From CAADGU01 sp964581605 (lineage in GTDB: Bacteria > Chloroflexota > Anaerolineae > Promineifilales > Promineifilaceae), in the NCBI GenBank assembly GCA_964581605.1, contig CAZOPF010000057.1, positions 1 through 35,836 on the forward strand: a DNA stretch of 35,836 nt, read 5' to 3'. This document shows, piece after piece, positions 9,102-17,851 of the stretch; positions within the stretch are counted from its first letter, which is position 1, and each line of letters opens with the position of its first letter. Position numbers and translations under genes: made by a program. The notes under the pieces are model-generated. The model did no database searches and had not been told where the DNA came from. It saw nothing but the letters and a program-made list of their open reading frames with translations.

Positions 9102-9518
9102 TCAACTGCGGTCCCAAATTGCCTCACCATCAAGAATCCGCTGCACCTGGCCGGCAAACTCGCCCGGTTTTAACGGCTTGCTGATAAAACCGTCAAAACC
9201 CAACCGGCGGGCATGTTCCATTTCCGCCACCAGCGTCCCGGCCGACACAGCCACCACGCGGGCCTCTTTCAACATCTCGTGTTCCCGAATTTCTGCCAAT
9301 AATTCATACCCGCTTTTGCCCGGCATGTTGATATCCACCAGGAACAAATCAACTTTGGGCAGCCGCTCGGCAAAAGAGATAGCCGAATCGGCACTTTTAC
9401 GGGCATAACAACGGTTGGCCCCACCCAAACGCAGCAAATCCAGAGTGATCAATTGGGCATTGGGGTCATCTTCTACCAATACGATATAAGCATCTTGAAT
9501 AGTCAATTCAATCTCCAT
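9102..9518 (-). CDS. Single-domain response regulator (CheY-like)
   Basis: A 138-residue receiver domain with no output domain. The acidic pocket is Glu16-Asp17-Asp18 (VEDDP), the phosphoacceptor is Asp62 in FLVDINMPGKSG, the switch residue position holds Ser92 (VSAG) instead of the more common Thr, and the conserved lysine is Lys114 (SKPLKP). Such proteins pass phosphate on or act by protein contact, in the way of DivK or CheY. The gene starts 82 bases downstream of the histidine kinase on the same strand, so the kinase is the likely partner. Confidence 0.92.
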   Translation of the reverse strand: MEIELTIQDAYIVLVEDDPNAQLITLDLLRLGGANRCYARKSADSAISFAERLPKVDLFLVDINMPGKSGYELLAEIREHEMLKEARVVAVSAGTLVAEMEHARRLGFDGFISKPLKPGEFAGQVQRILDGEAIWDRS

Positions 9519-9600
9519 CCCTTTTTAGGTGCAGTGTACCAAAACGGCCGTACCCCGACAATTACCGCGTCAGGCGATTTAGAAAATCGTGCCCTGCCTT

Positions 9601-12051
9601 TTAATTACAATCTGGCGGCGCAATGAATAAGGTTTTAGAAACTGCGCTATCACCCGAAACCACTTCGCCTACCCCGGCTTGCGCGCCGCCGGTATAGCTT
9701 ATTTCTACCGTCACGCCATCGTTCACTACCTCGGCGGCGATCTGTTCTCCATTCCAAAAATAGGTATAACGGCCGTTGCCTCCCTGCCCACGCATAAACA
9801 CCGTCTGATACCAGGTCTGGCCTTCACATCGGCCGGCATCCGTCAGCAAGTACAGGTCCAGAGACAACGGGCCGGTCACAGGCGGCGGGGCGGTATCGCC
9901 ACTGCTGATCACGGGCAGTGTTTCCACATCGCCACCCCAATCCAGCCGTTCAGAAAAGACAAAACCGGTGTCGCCCACGGCCGTCTGCACATACAACCAA
10001 TTGCCATTAGCCGACCGCCCTAAGACTGTCACCGCATCACCGGCATTGATAAATGTCACTTCTTCGCTGGCTGCGTCTGGCTGGCGGTATAAGGAGGAGT
10101 TAAGCACAGCCGTGGCCACATTGCCCGGTGCAGGAATGGGCGTATCGGTCGGGGCGGCCGTTTCCGTAGTTGTTGCGGTGGGCGAGGGGCTGGGCGAAGC
10201 TGTCATGGTTGGCGATGGGGTGGGCGTGTGGGTGGCGGTTTGCGTGGGCGCCACAACGGCCGTCGCGGTATCTTCCGCCGTCGGCACAGGCGATTCGGCC
10301 ACATCTGCCACCGTGACGGCCGTTGGTGATGGCTCTATTACTGTTGCTGTTGGCGGCAGCACAGTGGGGGTGGCCGACGCCACCACCGCCACCGGCGACC
10401 CTTCATCTCCCTCTTCACCCATTATCGTCAACAAGAACCAGCCGGCGATGAGCAGTAGCCCAAGGGCCATGATCACCAGCCCCCACCGGCGGCCGGCAAA
10501 CGGCCGTTGTTCACGCCGCGCCAGCAGCGGATCATCTTCCAGGGGTGCTTGTTTGGGGCGGGCCAGGGTAGGTGGTGGCTCGGCGGGCACGGCCGTAAAC
10601 ATGGCCGCCGGTTCCGGTTCGGCCGTTGACAATTCGGCCGTTTCCGCCTCAGGCAGTAATGCTACGGCCGCAGCTACAGGCACAGCCGCCGCCACCGTCT
10701 CAGTTTCTTCCTGGTAAACAGGCAGCACTATCGTAAAACACGAACCCTGCCCCACCTCGCTGGTAACAAACATACGGCCGCCATGCCGCTCAATCAGGTG
10801 GCGAGTAATCGGCAGCCCCAAACCAGTGCCCACCCGTTTCCGTGCGGCCGATTCATTCACCTGCTTAAACTCCTGAAAAATCGTGTCATGGTGCTCTGGA
10901 GCAATGCCAATACCCGTATCAATCACCGACAGATGCAGTTCATCGTCAACCTGTTGCACACGCAGGGTAATGAAACCCTCTTCCGTGTACTTGACCGCAT
11001 TACCCAACAAGTTGATAAGCGACTGCTTCACCCGCATCTTATCCACTTTCACCTGCGGCCACTCCTCCGGGTAATCACGCACCAGATCAACCTGGCTTTC
11101 TAGCAGCAGCCCGCGTGTGGTCGTCATCGCTTCTTCACAGAGGGCGTGCAGGTCACATATCTCCAGATGCAGCTTAAATTCACCGGCCTGAATCTGGGCC
11201 ATGTCCAGCAAATCATTCAGCACTGAAAGCAAGTGCCAGCCCGATTTTTCAATCCGTTCCAGATAATCAATCTGCCCTTCCGAGACCGGCCCGCGCCCAC
11301 CCAACCGCACAATATGGGCAAAATTCACAATCGAGTTCAGCGGGGTACGCAGTTCATGGCTGACATGGTTCATAAACCGGGTGCGTATATCCCGTTCATC
11401 TAACGCTTCCTGCCTGGCCTTTTCCAATTGGCTGTTTGTGAATTCTAATTTGGCATTGGCAAACTTCACTTCTTCCTGAATGGCATACAGTTCGTCCCGG
11501 CGGCGCTGCACATTGCGGTGCAAATCGCTCACCGTTTCCACCGCGTACTGCCACTCCACCGCTGACAAAAAAGCGATAGCCGCCAGCCCCAGATTGACCA
11601 AAAGCGGGCCTAACACCAGCAAAAAAACCTCAAACGAAGCACCTCCTTGATAAAAAACGATGAGAATTGTGATGAAAGAAGCGAATCCCCAGGCCAAAAA
11701 GCTGTTTTCGGCACGCACTAACATGGCGGTGGCCACAATCAAGATGCCAAACAGATAGGGAATGGGGCTGCCTGGCTGCCATTCTTGAAACAGGATGATA
11801 GCCAGCATCAGGTATTGCACAGCTAGAAAAAAGTGTATACCCAGGCTGTATTTATCATCTTTAATCAATCGCCAGGCTATCCAGCCGCCTAACGGCCCTA
11901 TGGCCGCCGCCAACCAGAAATGGCTCACCTCCCAGAAAGAAGAGGAGCCAACCACAAAGATCAGGCTGAGTAAAAGGACGATGGTGGTGAGGACAGGAAT
12001 GACAATACGGCTGGTATCTACACGCAGTTCTTGAGAATAAGATTGGTTCAT
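9601..12051 (-). CDS. Sensor histidine kinase with C-terminal extracytoplasmic SH3 region
   Basis: An 816-residue protein. Residues 15-165 hold about six transmembrane helices, and a coiled linker follows (about 175-225). HisKA has the phosphoacceptor His232 in HVSHELRTP. The ATPase domain has the N box NLLGNAVKYTEEG (about 348), DTGIGI (378) and GTGLGLP (408). After the kinase comes an Ala/Pro/Glu-rich stretch, then a further transmembrane helix at about 524-544. A long Thr/Pro-rich linker follows (about 550-640), with a bacterial SH3-like domain at about 645-705 (SLYRQPDAASEEVTFINAGD, then NGNWLYVQT) and a cysteine-containing beta-rich end. The kinase part looks complete. The added membrane helix and outside domain are unusual for a kinase C-terminus. 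The partner regulator is the next gene. Confidence 0.9.
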   Translation of the reverse strand: MNQSYSQELRVDTSRIVIPVLTTIVLLLSLIFVVGSSSFWEVSHFWLAAAIGPLGGWIAWRLIKDDKYSLGIHFFLAVQYLMLAIILFQEWQPGSPIPYLFGILIVATAMLVRAENSFLAWGFASFITILIVFYQGGASFEVFLLVLGPLLVNLGLAAIAFLSAVEWQYAVETVSDLHRNVQRRRDELYAIQEEVKFANAKLEFTNSQLEKARQEALDERDIRTRFMNHVSHELRTPLNSIVNFAHIVRLGGRGPVSEGQIDYLERIEKSGWHLLSVLNDLLDMAQIQAGEFKLHLEICDLHALCEEAMTTTRGLLLESQVDLVRDYPEEWPQVKVDKMRVKQSLINLLGNAVKYTEEGFITLRVQQVDDELHLSVIDTGIGIAPEHHDTIFQEFKQVNESAARKRVGTGLGLPITRHLIERHGGRMFVTSEVGQGSCFTIVLPVYQEETETVAAAVPVAAAVALLPEAETAELSTAEPEPAAMFTAVPAEPPPTLARPKQAPLEDDPLLARREQRPFAGRRWGLVIMALGLLLIAGWFLLTIMGEEGDEGSPVAVVASATPTVLPPTATVIEPSPTAVTVADVAESPVPTAEDTATAVVAPTQTATHTPTPSPTMTASPSPSPTATTTETAAPTDTPIPAPGNVATAVLNSSLYRQPDAASEEVTFINAGDAVTVLGRSANGNWLYVQTAVGDTGFVFSERLDWGGDVETLPVISSGDTAPPPVTGPLSLDLYLLTDAGRCEGQTWYQTVFMRGQGGNGRYTYFWNGEQIAAEVVNDGVTVEISYTGGAQAGVGEVVSGDSAVSKTLFIAPPDCN

Positions 12052-12192
12052 AGGGTCATTGTAGACGGCCGTTATCCAGGCGGCCGTCCCACTAAAGTGA
12101 ATTTTTATGGTCAGGGTACACCATCAACTGGGGAAAAGTATACTGAACTGGCTCAAGGGAATCATTAAGGCTTTAGTACCTGCATGATCCGG

Positions 12193-12224
12193 GCAGCGTG
12201 CGCATCTGAGGATGCGCACGCTGC
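12193..12224. terminator. Hairpin with GCATCTGAGGATGC core, copy 1
   Basis: A perfect 14-bp inverted repeat with a TGAG loop lies 31 bases beyond the stop of cofD, which is read on the minus strand. There is no T-run, so it is not a textbook intrinsic terminator, but its place downstream of a gene fits transcript-end formation. The same 14-base core recurs at 29459 and 33000 with different flanks. The rest of the gap from 12052 to 12255 holds two CGGCCGT sites and no gene. Confidence 0.7.
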
Positions 12225-12255
12225 TCGTTGTACTGCGATGATCAAGCCCAAGAGG

Positions 12256-13233
12256 TCAGGCGTTGAGGTAGTCGAGGGCGGCTTGCAATATGGCACTGGC
12301 GAGGCGCACACGGCCGTCCCCATCCCCCATCATCGTATCCAGCGCCAGCGCCTCCCCCGTACCCGCAAATGTGCCCATATCCTGTTGGTCATAGATAAAC
12401 AGGTCTACCAGATCGCCGTAGTAGGCGGCTACGGCCGTTGCCGACACAGCCATGCCCATCTCCTGCATCATCTTCGCTGCCGGCCCTTTCACCGCCTGCC
12501 CGCCAATGATGGGGCTGACGGCCGTGACCACCTGCGGCACATCTTCCAGCAGCGCCCGAATCGGGTACACATTCAGAATGGGATCAATGCTCACAAACGG
12601 GTTGGAGGGGGCGATGATGACGATGTCGGCCGTTTCCAGAGCACGCACAACGGCATGGGTAGCTTTTACATCGTCCGGCAGAATGATTTGGCGTACCGGC
12701 GGCTGCCACCGTTCCCGCACAAACCAGCTTTGGAAGGGGAGGATACGGCCGTCGCTACTTTCAATCATGGTTGGCGCGGGCTGGTCGCTCATGGGCAGGA
12801 TGGTGGGTTGAATATGCAGATGGGTGCAAAGGTGGCGGATGACGGCCGTGAGCGGTTGCCCCTCGCCGAGCAGTTGTGTGCGCGTCAGGTGGGTGGCTAA
12901 ATCCAGGTCGCCCAGACGAAACCAGTCTGGCCCACCCAACTGTGCCACCATTTCCATGGTGCGCCAGCTTTCACCGGCCCGCCCCCAGCCTGTCTCCGGG
13001 TTCGCCACCCCGGCCAGTGTATACATCACCGTGTCCAGGTCTGGGCATACCATCAGCCCCAGGTGTTGGAAGTCATCCCCCGTATTGACGATGATGGTCA
13101 AATTGGCCGGTGGCACAATGTGCGCCAGCCCGGCGGCCAGTTTGGCCCCACCTACGCCGCCGGCCAGGCAGACGATGCGGTAATCGGTAATCCGTAATCC
13201 GTTATGCGTAATCGGTAATTGGGGGTCAGTCAT
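12256..13233 (-). CDS. cofD: 2-phospho-L-lactate transferase-family enzyme of F420 synthesis
   Basis: CofD/FbiA family, 325 residues. The enzyme joins the phospholactyl (or phosphoenolpyruvyl) moiety of the activated guanosine compound to the deazaflavin Fo, giving F420-0 or its dehydro form, in the cytoplasm. The family signature IVCLAGGVGGAKLAAGL is at about residues 20-36, with TGDDFQHLGLMVCPDLDTVMY and APSNPFVSIDPIL further on. The first 19 residues (MTDPQLPITHNG and so on) are encoded by a degenerate tandem repeat and are not part of the family fold, so the true start may be elsewhere or the extension is tolerated. No other F420 genes (cofC, cofE, fbiC) are in the window. Confidence 0.93.
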   Translation of the reverse strand: MTDPQLPITHNGLRITDYRIVCLAGGVGGAKLAAGLAHIVPPANLTIIVNTGDDFQHLGLMVCPDLDTVMYTLAGVANPETGWGRAGESWRTMEMVAQLGGPDWFRLGDLDLATHLTRTQLLGEGQPLTAVIRHLCTHLHIQPTILPMSDQPAPTMIESSDGRILPFQSWFVRERWQPPVRQIILPDDVKATHAVVRALETADIVIIAPSNPFVSIDPILNVYPIRALLEDVPQVVTAVSPIIGGQAVKGPAAKMMQEMGMAVSATAVAAYYGDLVDLFIYDQQDMGTFAGTGEALALDTMMGDGDGRVRLASAILQAALDYLNA

Positions 13234-13320
13234 TGGTCACTTGTCAATGGTCATTAGTCGTTGGTCATCGGGCTTCGGATTACGGCTCACGGGACACGCA
13301 TCACAGGCCACGCATCACGC
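13179..13320. repeat. Degenerate short-period repeats between cofD and the amidohydrolase
   Basis: Three repeat textures lie side by side: units like GGTAATC (13179-13222), units like GGTCATT/GGTCACT (13230-13270) and two copies of CACGCATCAC (from about 13296). The first overlaps the start of cofD, and the last supplies the stop codon of the M20 amidohydrolase. Related textures recur at 15102 and around 29330-29550. Confidence 0.75.
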
Positions 13321-14499
13321 CGAGTTCAACACATAATGGGCGACCGCTTCACCCATGATGGCCACGCCGTCTATCATGGCGCGTTCATCAAAGTTAAATT
13401 TGGGGTGATGGTGCGGGTAGATGTACCCCTTTTCCTCGTTACGGCCGCCAACGAAAAAGTAGCAGCCGGGTATTTCATCCAGAAAAAAGCCCATATCTTC
13501 GGAAGCCATCGTCCGCTTTTCAACAATATGGTCGGCGCCCACAATTTTTTCGGCGGCGGCACGGACAACGGCCGTTGGCCCTGCCGCATTCACCACCGCC
13601 TGCACAATGGCAATCGTCTCCATGGAAGCCTTGCAGCCAAACGCCTCGGCCATACGCGTCGCCATTTCCAGGATGCGGCGGTAAATCAGGCGGTGCAGTT
13701 CATTGTTATAGCTGCGTACTGTGCCTTTTAGCGTAGCTTTGTCGGGGATGACATTGAAGGTGGCCCCGGCGCGGAATTCGCCGATAGAAACCACCACACT
13801 CTCTTGCGGATTGATGTTGCGGCTGACGATGCTTTGCAGGGCGGTGACGATGTGGGCAGCGGCGACGATGGGATCATTTGCCAGATGGGGGGCCGCGCCA
13901 TGCCCACCAAACCCATGAATGGTAATGGTAAAGACGCTGGATGAGGCCATGCACGGCCCTTCCACCACCCGCACGATGCCCACTTTTTCGGGCGTCCAGA
14001 TGTGCATGGCAAAGGTGACGTCGGGACGTGGATTTTCTAACACGCCATCAGCAATCATGGCAAAGGCGCCGCCCAGCCCTTCTTCAGCCGGTTGAAAGAC
14101 AAATTTGATACGGCCGTGCATCTTCTCTCGGTACTGCGCCATTATTTTAGCCAGCGCCAGCCCCATGCTGGTGTGCCCATCGTGGCCGCAGGCGTGCATC
14201 ACACCCGCATTTTTGGAGGTATACGGCTCGCCGCTTTCTTCTTGAATGGGCAGGCCATCCATATCGAACCGTAGCATGACCGTTGGCCCATCTTCAGGGC
14301 CATCCAGCAAACCAACAACGCCGGTTTGCCCTATGCCGCGCTGCACTTCAAAACCTAACTGGTCTAACTGTTCGGCCACAATCCCGGCCGTGCGAAACTC
14401 TTCAAAGCCCATCTCCGGGTATTGGTGTAAGTCCCGCCGTCTGGCAACCATTTCATCAAACAGAGATTCTGCCTCTTTACGAAAATCCACTTGCGGCAT
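13315..14499 (-). CDS. M20-family amidohydrolase (IAA-amino acid hydrolase/hippurate hydrolase type)
   Basis: A 394-residue cytoplasmic metalloamidase of the M20D type, which cleaves N-acyl or other amide-linked amino acids. Metal-site motifs are HACGHDGHT at residues 102-110 and the QPAEEG glutamate pair at 139-140. The dimerisation (lid) domain begins near FTITIHGFGGHGAAPHLAND and is followed by late metal-binding residues in MASEDMGFF. The length is normal for the family. Substrate preference cannot be read from sequence. The stop codon lies in a CACGCATCAC-type repeat. It may be cotranscribed with cofD, 81 bases away. Confidence 0.92.
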   Translation of the reverse strand: MPQVDFRKEAESLFDEMVARRRDLHQYPEMGFEEFRTAGIVAEQLDQLGFEVQRGIGQTGVVGLLDGPEDGPTVMLRFDMDGLPIQEESGEPYTSKNAGVMHACGHDGHTSMGLALAKIMAQYREKMHGRIKFVFQPAEEGLGGAFAMIADGVLENPRPDVTFAMHIWTPEKVGIVRVVEGPCMASSSVFTITIHGFGGHGAAPHLANDPIVAAAHIVTALQSIVSRNINPQESVVVSIGEFRAGATFNVIPDKATLKGTVRSYNNELHRLIYRRILEMATRMAEAFGCKASMETIAIVQAVVNAAGPTAVVRAAAEKIVGADHIVEKRTMASEDMGFFLDEIPGCYFFVGGRNEEKGYIYPHHHPKFNFDERAMIDGVAIMGEAVAHYVLNSA

Positions 14500-14650
14500 G
14501 TAATTTCTTCCTCGCCCGACAATGGCTCCCCTATCGCCGATAACTGGACGGGATTATACTTGACAAGCCGTCAAGGTGACAGGGTGGAGTATGACAGCTT
14601 TAGCCGTCATTGTAACAGGGTAACGGCCGTCATTGTAGCGGCTTCAGCCG

Positions 14651-16906
14651 TTATGCTCCGGTCAGAAACAAGACGGCCGTACCCCATTCCACTGTTCGTC
14701 CCAATAACTGCTGCCGGTAAAGGCTCTCCACCTGGGCTACTTCTTTTTTGGTCAGCCCACCCGTTTGCAGGCGACGGCCGTACCCCATCCGCTCCCCTTC
14801 CCCTTCGCCAAACCAACGCGCCAGGTGCGTTTCTGTAATCTGGCGCTGGCTGGTTTCAGTTTCTAGCCGCCTATGGATGGGGGTGAACCCAACGGCCGTC
14901 AGCGCCGCCTGCACATCCGCCTCATCCCAATTCACCAACGGGTCGCTTTCGTCGTGGTAAATGGACTCCTCGGCCGCCGCCACCTTCTCGCGCAGCTTTG
15001 CCTGCCCGCCCCACTCCACCAGCCGGTACAACCGCTGCCCATGCCGGGGGATGGTTTGGATGAGACAGAGACGGCCGTCGGGCAGCAGCCACTCTCGCAA
15101 CCTCCCCATCTCCCAATCTCCTGGCAATTCGTTATCGGTAATGGGTAATCGGTAATCGGTGAAGAGGTTGCGGGCCAGGATGCGGTCGAATTTCAGGTCG
15201 GTTTCGCCGCGCAGGCCCAACAGGTAAGGGAGTTCTGATGGCTGGCCGATGAGGATGGACGGCCGTTCCATTTGCGGTAATCGGGCCGCCATCTGCCGCA
15301 AAGCCTCGCCCGCCTGGGGATCGGCCGTCAGCGCCCAAACGCCCCCCTCTGGCGCCCGCCGCACCGCCTCCCACGTCAACAGCCCCGACCCGGCATTGAT
15401 GTCCAAAACCAGATGATGCCGCTGCACCCCGGCCAATTCAAACAACCGGTCCCGCTGCTGGCCTAAATTTCGACCACTGTTACTAATCGTCCGCTGCAAC
15501 CAGGCATCCCGCGCCTTATTCACCGGGCTGGTTGTATAAATCTCCCCAATCTCCCAATCTCCCAGTTTCGTGGTCTCCAACATCGCCGCAATCTGCTCCT
15601 CTCGCCGCCGGGCCACCTGCTCCCGAATCCCCCGCTCATACCCCTGGTCTGACGGCTGGTAAAACAGCTTGCCTTGCAGCGCCGCCGGAAGATATTGCTG
15701 CGCCACCCAATGGTCGCGGTAAGCATGAGGATACAAATAACCTGCGCCATGCCCAAACCCCTCCTTATCCCGGTTACCATCGCGCAAATGGTTGGGCACC
15801 TCCGCCTCCTGCTCCTTTTCCACCGCTCCCCGCGCATCAAAAAAGGCAAACGCCGAATTCGACTTGGGCGCAGTCGAGAGATAGAGCGCGGCCAGCGCCA
15901 GCGGAAAACGACCTTCCGGCAGCCCAATCCGTTCAAACGCCTGCCAGCAGCTTAAGACCACTGTGATGGCGTTCGGGTCGGCCATGCCAATGTCTTCTCC
16001 GGCCAAAATCGCCATGCGCCGAAAGAGAAAACGGGGGTCTTCGCCGGCATAATCCATCTTCGCCAGCCAGTACATGGCCGCATCCGGGTCAGAGCCGCGC
16101 ACACTCTTGATGAAGGCGGAGATGGTGTCGTAATGGACATCTCCTTCCTTATCATAAAGCACAGCCCGCCGCTGAATAGATTCTTCGGCGACTTCCAGAG
16201 TGATGTGGATACGCCCATCTTCTCCAGCGGGCGTTGTTTCGACTGCCAATTCCAGCGCGTTCAGCACACCGCGTGCATCCCCATTGGCAATATCCACCAG
16301 GTGTTCCAGGGCATCATCATCCATGTGAACGGGCAGACGGCCGTAACCCCGCTCCTCATCCGCCAACGTCTGCCGCGCAATCTGGGTCAGGTCTTCCTGG
16401 GTCAACGGCTTCAATTGGAAAATGCGGCTGCGGCTGACCAGCGCCTTGTTCACCTCAAAGTACGGATTTTCGGTTGTGGCCCCAATCAGGATGATGGTGC
16501 CGTTTTCCACCCAGGGCAGCAGCGCGTCTTGCTGGGCCTTGTTCCAGCGATGCACCTCATCCACAAATAGCGTCGTCCGCTGCCCATACAAATTGCGCCG
16601 CTCCTGGGCCGTCTCTATCGCCTCGCGTATTTCCTTCACCCCGGCCAATACCGCGTTAATGGTGATGAAGTGGCTGCGGGTGCTGTTGGCGATGACCATG
16701 GCCAGGGTGGTCTTGCCTGTGCCCGGCGGGCCGTAGAAGATGAGCGAGGAAAGCTGATCCGCCTGAATGGCCCGGCGCAGCAGCCGCCCTGGGCCCAAGA
16801 TGTGCGCCTGCCCCACGTATTCGTCCAACGTGCGCGGCCGCATCCGGTTAGCGAGGGGGGATTCTTGCTGAATTTGGGCGGCACGGCCGTGTGTGAATAA
16901 GTCCAT
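14651..16906 (-). CDS. rarA: RarA/MgsA AAA+ ATPase fused to a methyltransferase-like domain
   Basis: A 751-residue fusion. The N-terminal half is replication-associated recombination protein A, a clamp-loader-like AAA+ ATPase acting at stalled forks: Walker A GPPGTGKT at 59-66, Walker B LFVDE at 113-117, sensor segment IGATTENPYFEVN, and the C-terminal tetramerisation part (GSDPDAAMYWLAKM). From about residue 490 comes a region like class I SAM methyltransferases, with VLDINAGSGLLTWEA as motif I and FDRILARN as a motif IV-like strand. This architecture is known from cyanobacteria and others as a RarA/unknown-domain fusion. Short repeat-derived peptides (KLGDWEIGEIY near 447; DYRLPITDNELPGDWEMG near 583) lie in frame inside it. 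PIN and antitoxin genes lie just upstream. Confidence 0.92.
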   Translation of the reverse strand: MDLFTHGRAAQIQQESPLANRMRPRTLDEYVGQAHILGPGRLLRRAIQADQLSSLIFYGPPGTGKTTLAMVIANSTRSHFITINAVLAGVKEIREAIETAQERRNLYGQRTTLFVDEVHRWNKAQQDALLPWVENGTIILIGATTENPYFEVNKALVSRSRIFQLKPLTQEDLTQIARQTLADEERGYGRLPVHMDDDALEHLVDIANGDARGVLNALELAVETTPAGEDGRIHITLEVAEESIQRRAVLYDKEGDVHYDTISAFIKSVRGSDPDAAMYWLAKMDYAGEDPRFLFRRMAILAGEDIGMADPNAITVVLSCWQAFERIGLPEGRFPLALAALYLSTAPKSNSAFAFFDARGAVEKEQEAEVPNHLRDGNRDKEGFGHGAGYLYPHAYRDHWVAQQYLPAALQGKLFYQPSDQGYERGIREQVARRREEQIAAMLETTKLGDWEIGEIYTTSPVNKARDAWLQRTISNSGRNLGQQRDRLFELAGVQRHHLVLDINAGSGLLTWEAVRRAPEGGVWALTADPQAGEALRQMAARLPQMERPSILIGQPSELPYLLGLRGETDLKFDRILARNLFTDYRLPITDNELPGDWEMGRLREWLLPDGRLCLIQTIPRHGQRLYRLVEWGGQAKLREKVAAAEESIYHDESDPLVNWDEADVQAALTAVGFTPIHRRLETETSQRQITETHLARWFGEGEGERMGYGRRLQTGGLTKKEVAQVESLYRQQLLGRTVEWGTAVLFLTGA
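15102..15160. repeat. Short-period repeats in frame inside rarA fusion gene
   Basis: CTCCC-AATCTCC units and then GGTAATCGGTAATC units lie within the methyltransferase-like half of the gene. On the coding strand they read as DYRLPITDNELPGDWEMG without breaking the frame. The same textures occur between genes at 13179, 29330 and 32102. Confidence 0.75.
15541..15566. repeat. CTCCCAATCTCCCA repeat in frame inside rarA fusion gene
   Basis: Three tandem units of about 8 bases resembling CTCCCAAT encode the peptide GDWEIGEI near residue 450, at the boundary between the ATPase and methyltransferase-like halves. The texture matches the intergenic repeats at 32102-32144. Confidence 0.6.
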
Positions 16907-16910
16907 ACGC

Positions 16911-17351
16911 TTACAACGTCGTGTCCATAATTGCCCGGATGTTCATCATGAACTCTCCTGGCGTTTGAATGAGCAGACCGCTTGGGGCGGCTACTGCTGG
17001 CGTGAAATCTTTGGTGTTCAGGGTTAAAAAACGGTCTACCCCGGCGAGTACGGCCGTTGCCAAAATTGGTGCATCTTTCGCTTCAATGATTCCCACCCAT
17101 CTGGCCGTTTCTGAAGCTGGTGGGTCAGGCGCAATTTCCAGGTTTAGGCGGCTCATTAGCGCCACAAATTGCGGATAAACGCCAGGAAGTTTTTTTTGCA
17201 TGTTCCGGTCAGCCTCGTCCAAAACCTGCCTGGAAACCACCAGCGTATACATGCCAAATTCGGCCAATTTCAACACCGCATGGCTGGCCCCCACATCTGA
17301 CGCTGAGCCAGCGATGAGCACATTTGCATCGGCAAAAATCCTGTTTTTCAT
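16911..17351 (-). CDS. PIN-domain putative toxin (VapC-like)
   Basis: A 146-residue PIN-fold protein, predicted to be a metal-dependent ribonuclease. The first acidic residue is Asp8 in IFADANVLIAG. A second acidic cluster is LDEADR near 45-50. A third is in EAKDAPILATAVLAGVDRFLTLNTKDF around 90-115, the usual PIN order. The gene starts 11 bases after the stop of an AbrB-type gene on the same strand, the typical antitoxin-first toxin-antitoxin order. It ends 4 bases before the rarA fusion start, so read-through into rarA is possible. Confidence 0.82.
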   Translation of the reverse strand: MKNRIFADANVLIAGSASDVGASHAVLKLAEFGMYTLVVSRQVLDEADRNMQKKLPGVYPQFVALMSRLNLEIAPDPPASETARWVGIIEAKDAPILATAVLAGVDRFLTLNTKDFTPAVAAPSGLLIQTPGEFMMNIRAIMDTTL

Positions 17352-17362
17352 TCGTTTGCTGC

Positions 17363-17659
17363 TTAACCAGACGCTACTGCCAAACGCTCACGCCCGATTG
17401 CTTCGCGTTCTTCCGCCAATCCCTCCAGCAAATCGGCCAATGTTACCCCGGCGCGTTCCATTTCGGCTGAAATCTGTTTTGCCAATTCCGTAACATACAA
17501 TTTTTTAGGCGTCAGAATGAGCATGTCGTCAATTTGCACCAGCGTCAGCAAATCCAGATTATCACCACCCCCACTCAGGCTATCACGCACAGGTTGGGGG
17601 AGAGTGAGCTGGCCGCGTTCCCGCAGACGCACGGTGTAGGTTTTTACTTCATAGTCCAT
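17363..17659 (-). CDS. AbrB/MazE-type antitoxin
   Basis: A 98-residue protein. The swapped-hairpin DNA-binding part has the AbrB pattern YTVRLRERGQLTLPQPVRDSL, then LLTLVQIDDMLILTPKKL. The C-terminal half is helical and acidic (SAEMERAGVTLADLLEGLAEEREAI), as expected of a toxin-neutralising tail. The start at 17659 is chosen because AGGAG lies about 8 bases upstream. A longer open frame reaching to 18088 runs antisense through the ubiD start and the repeat upstream of it, and is not credible as coding. It probably represses its own operon with the PIN protein. Confidence 0.85.
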   Translation of the reverse strand: MDYEVKTYTVRLRERGQLTLPQPVRDSLSGGGDNLDLLTLVQIDDMLILTPKKLYVTELAKQISAEMERAGVTLADLLEGLAEEREAIGRERLAVASG

Positions 17660-17775
17660 CGTCTTGTTCTCCTGAAATCGTATATTCGCACAATCAGATT
17701 TTATGATAATGCGTATGGCTTGTCTATTCTGAATCTTTTTACAAACGGCCGTCATCTGGTAAAAATGGGGTACAA

Positions 17776-17837
17776 GATGGAGATTAGGAGACAACCAGAC
17801 TGGGTGACTGGATAATCTCTCAGTCCCCCCATCTCCA
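17776..17837. repeat. Inverted, repeat-derived leader of ubiD
   Basis: GGAGATTAGGAGAC at 17779-17792 faces its approximate reverse complement at 17823-17836 (11 of 14 positions). Between them is a CTGGGTGACTGG-like stretch. It belongs to the same GGAGATT texture as 15102, 15541 and 32102. It lies just before the ubiD ribosome site, so it would be in the ubiD leader. The wider gap 17660-17851 should also hold divergent promoters for the antitoxin and ubiD, which I cannot place with confidence. Confidence 0.55.
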
Positions 17838-17851
17838 AATAAGGAACGACG

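Noticed and set aside
13179..13320. Possible CRISPR-like array from the repeated units
   Set aside because: Units are 7-13 bp, degenerate and without regular spacers, and no cas genes are nearby.
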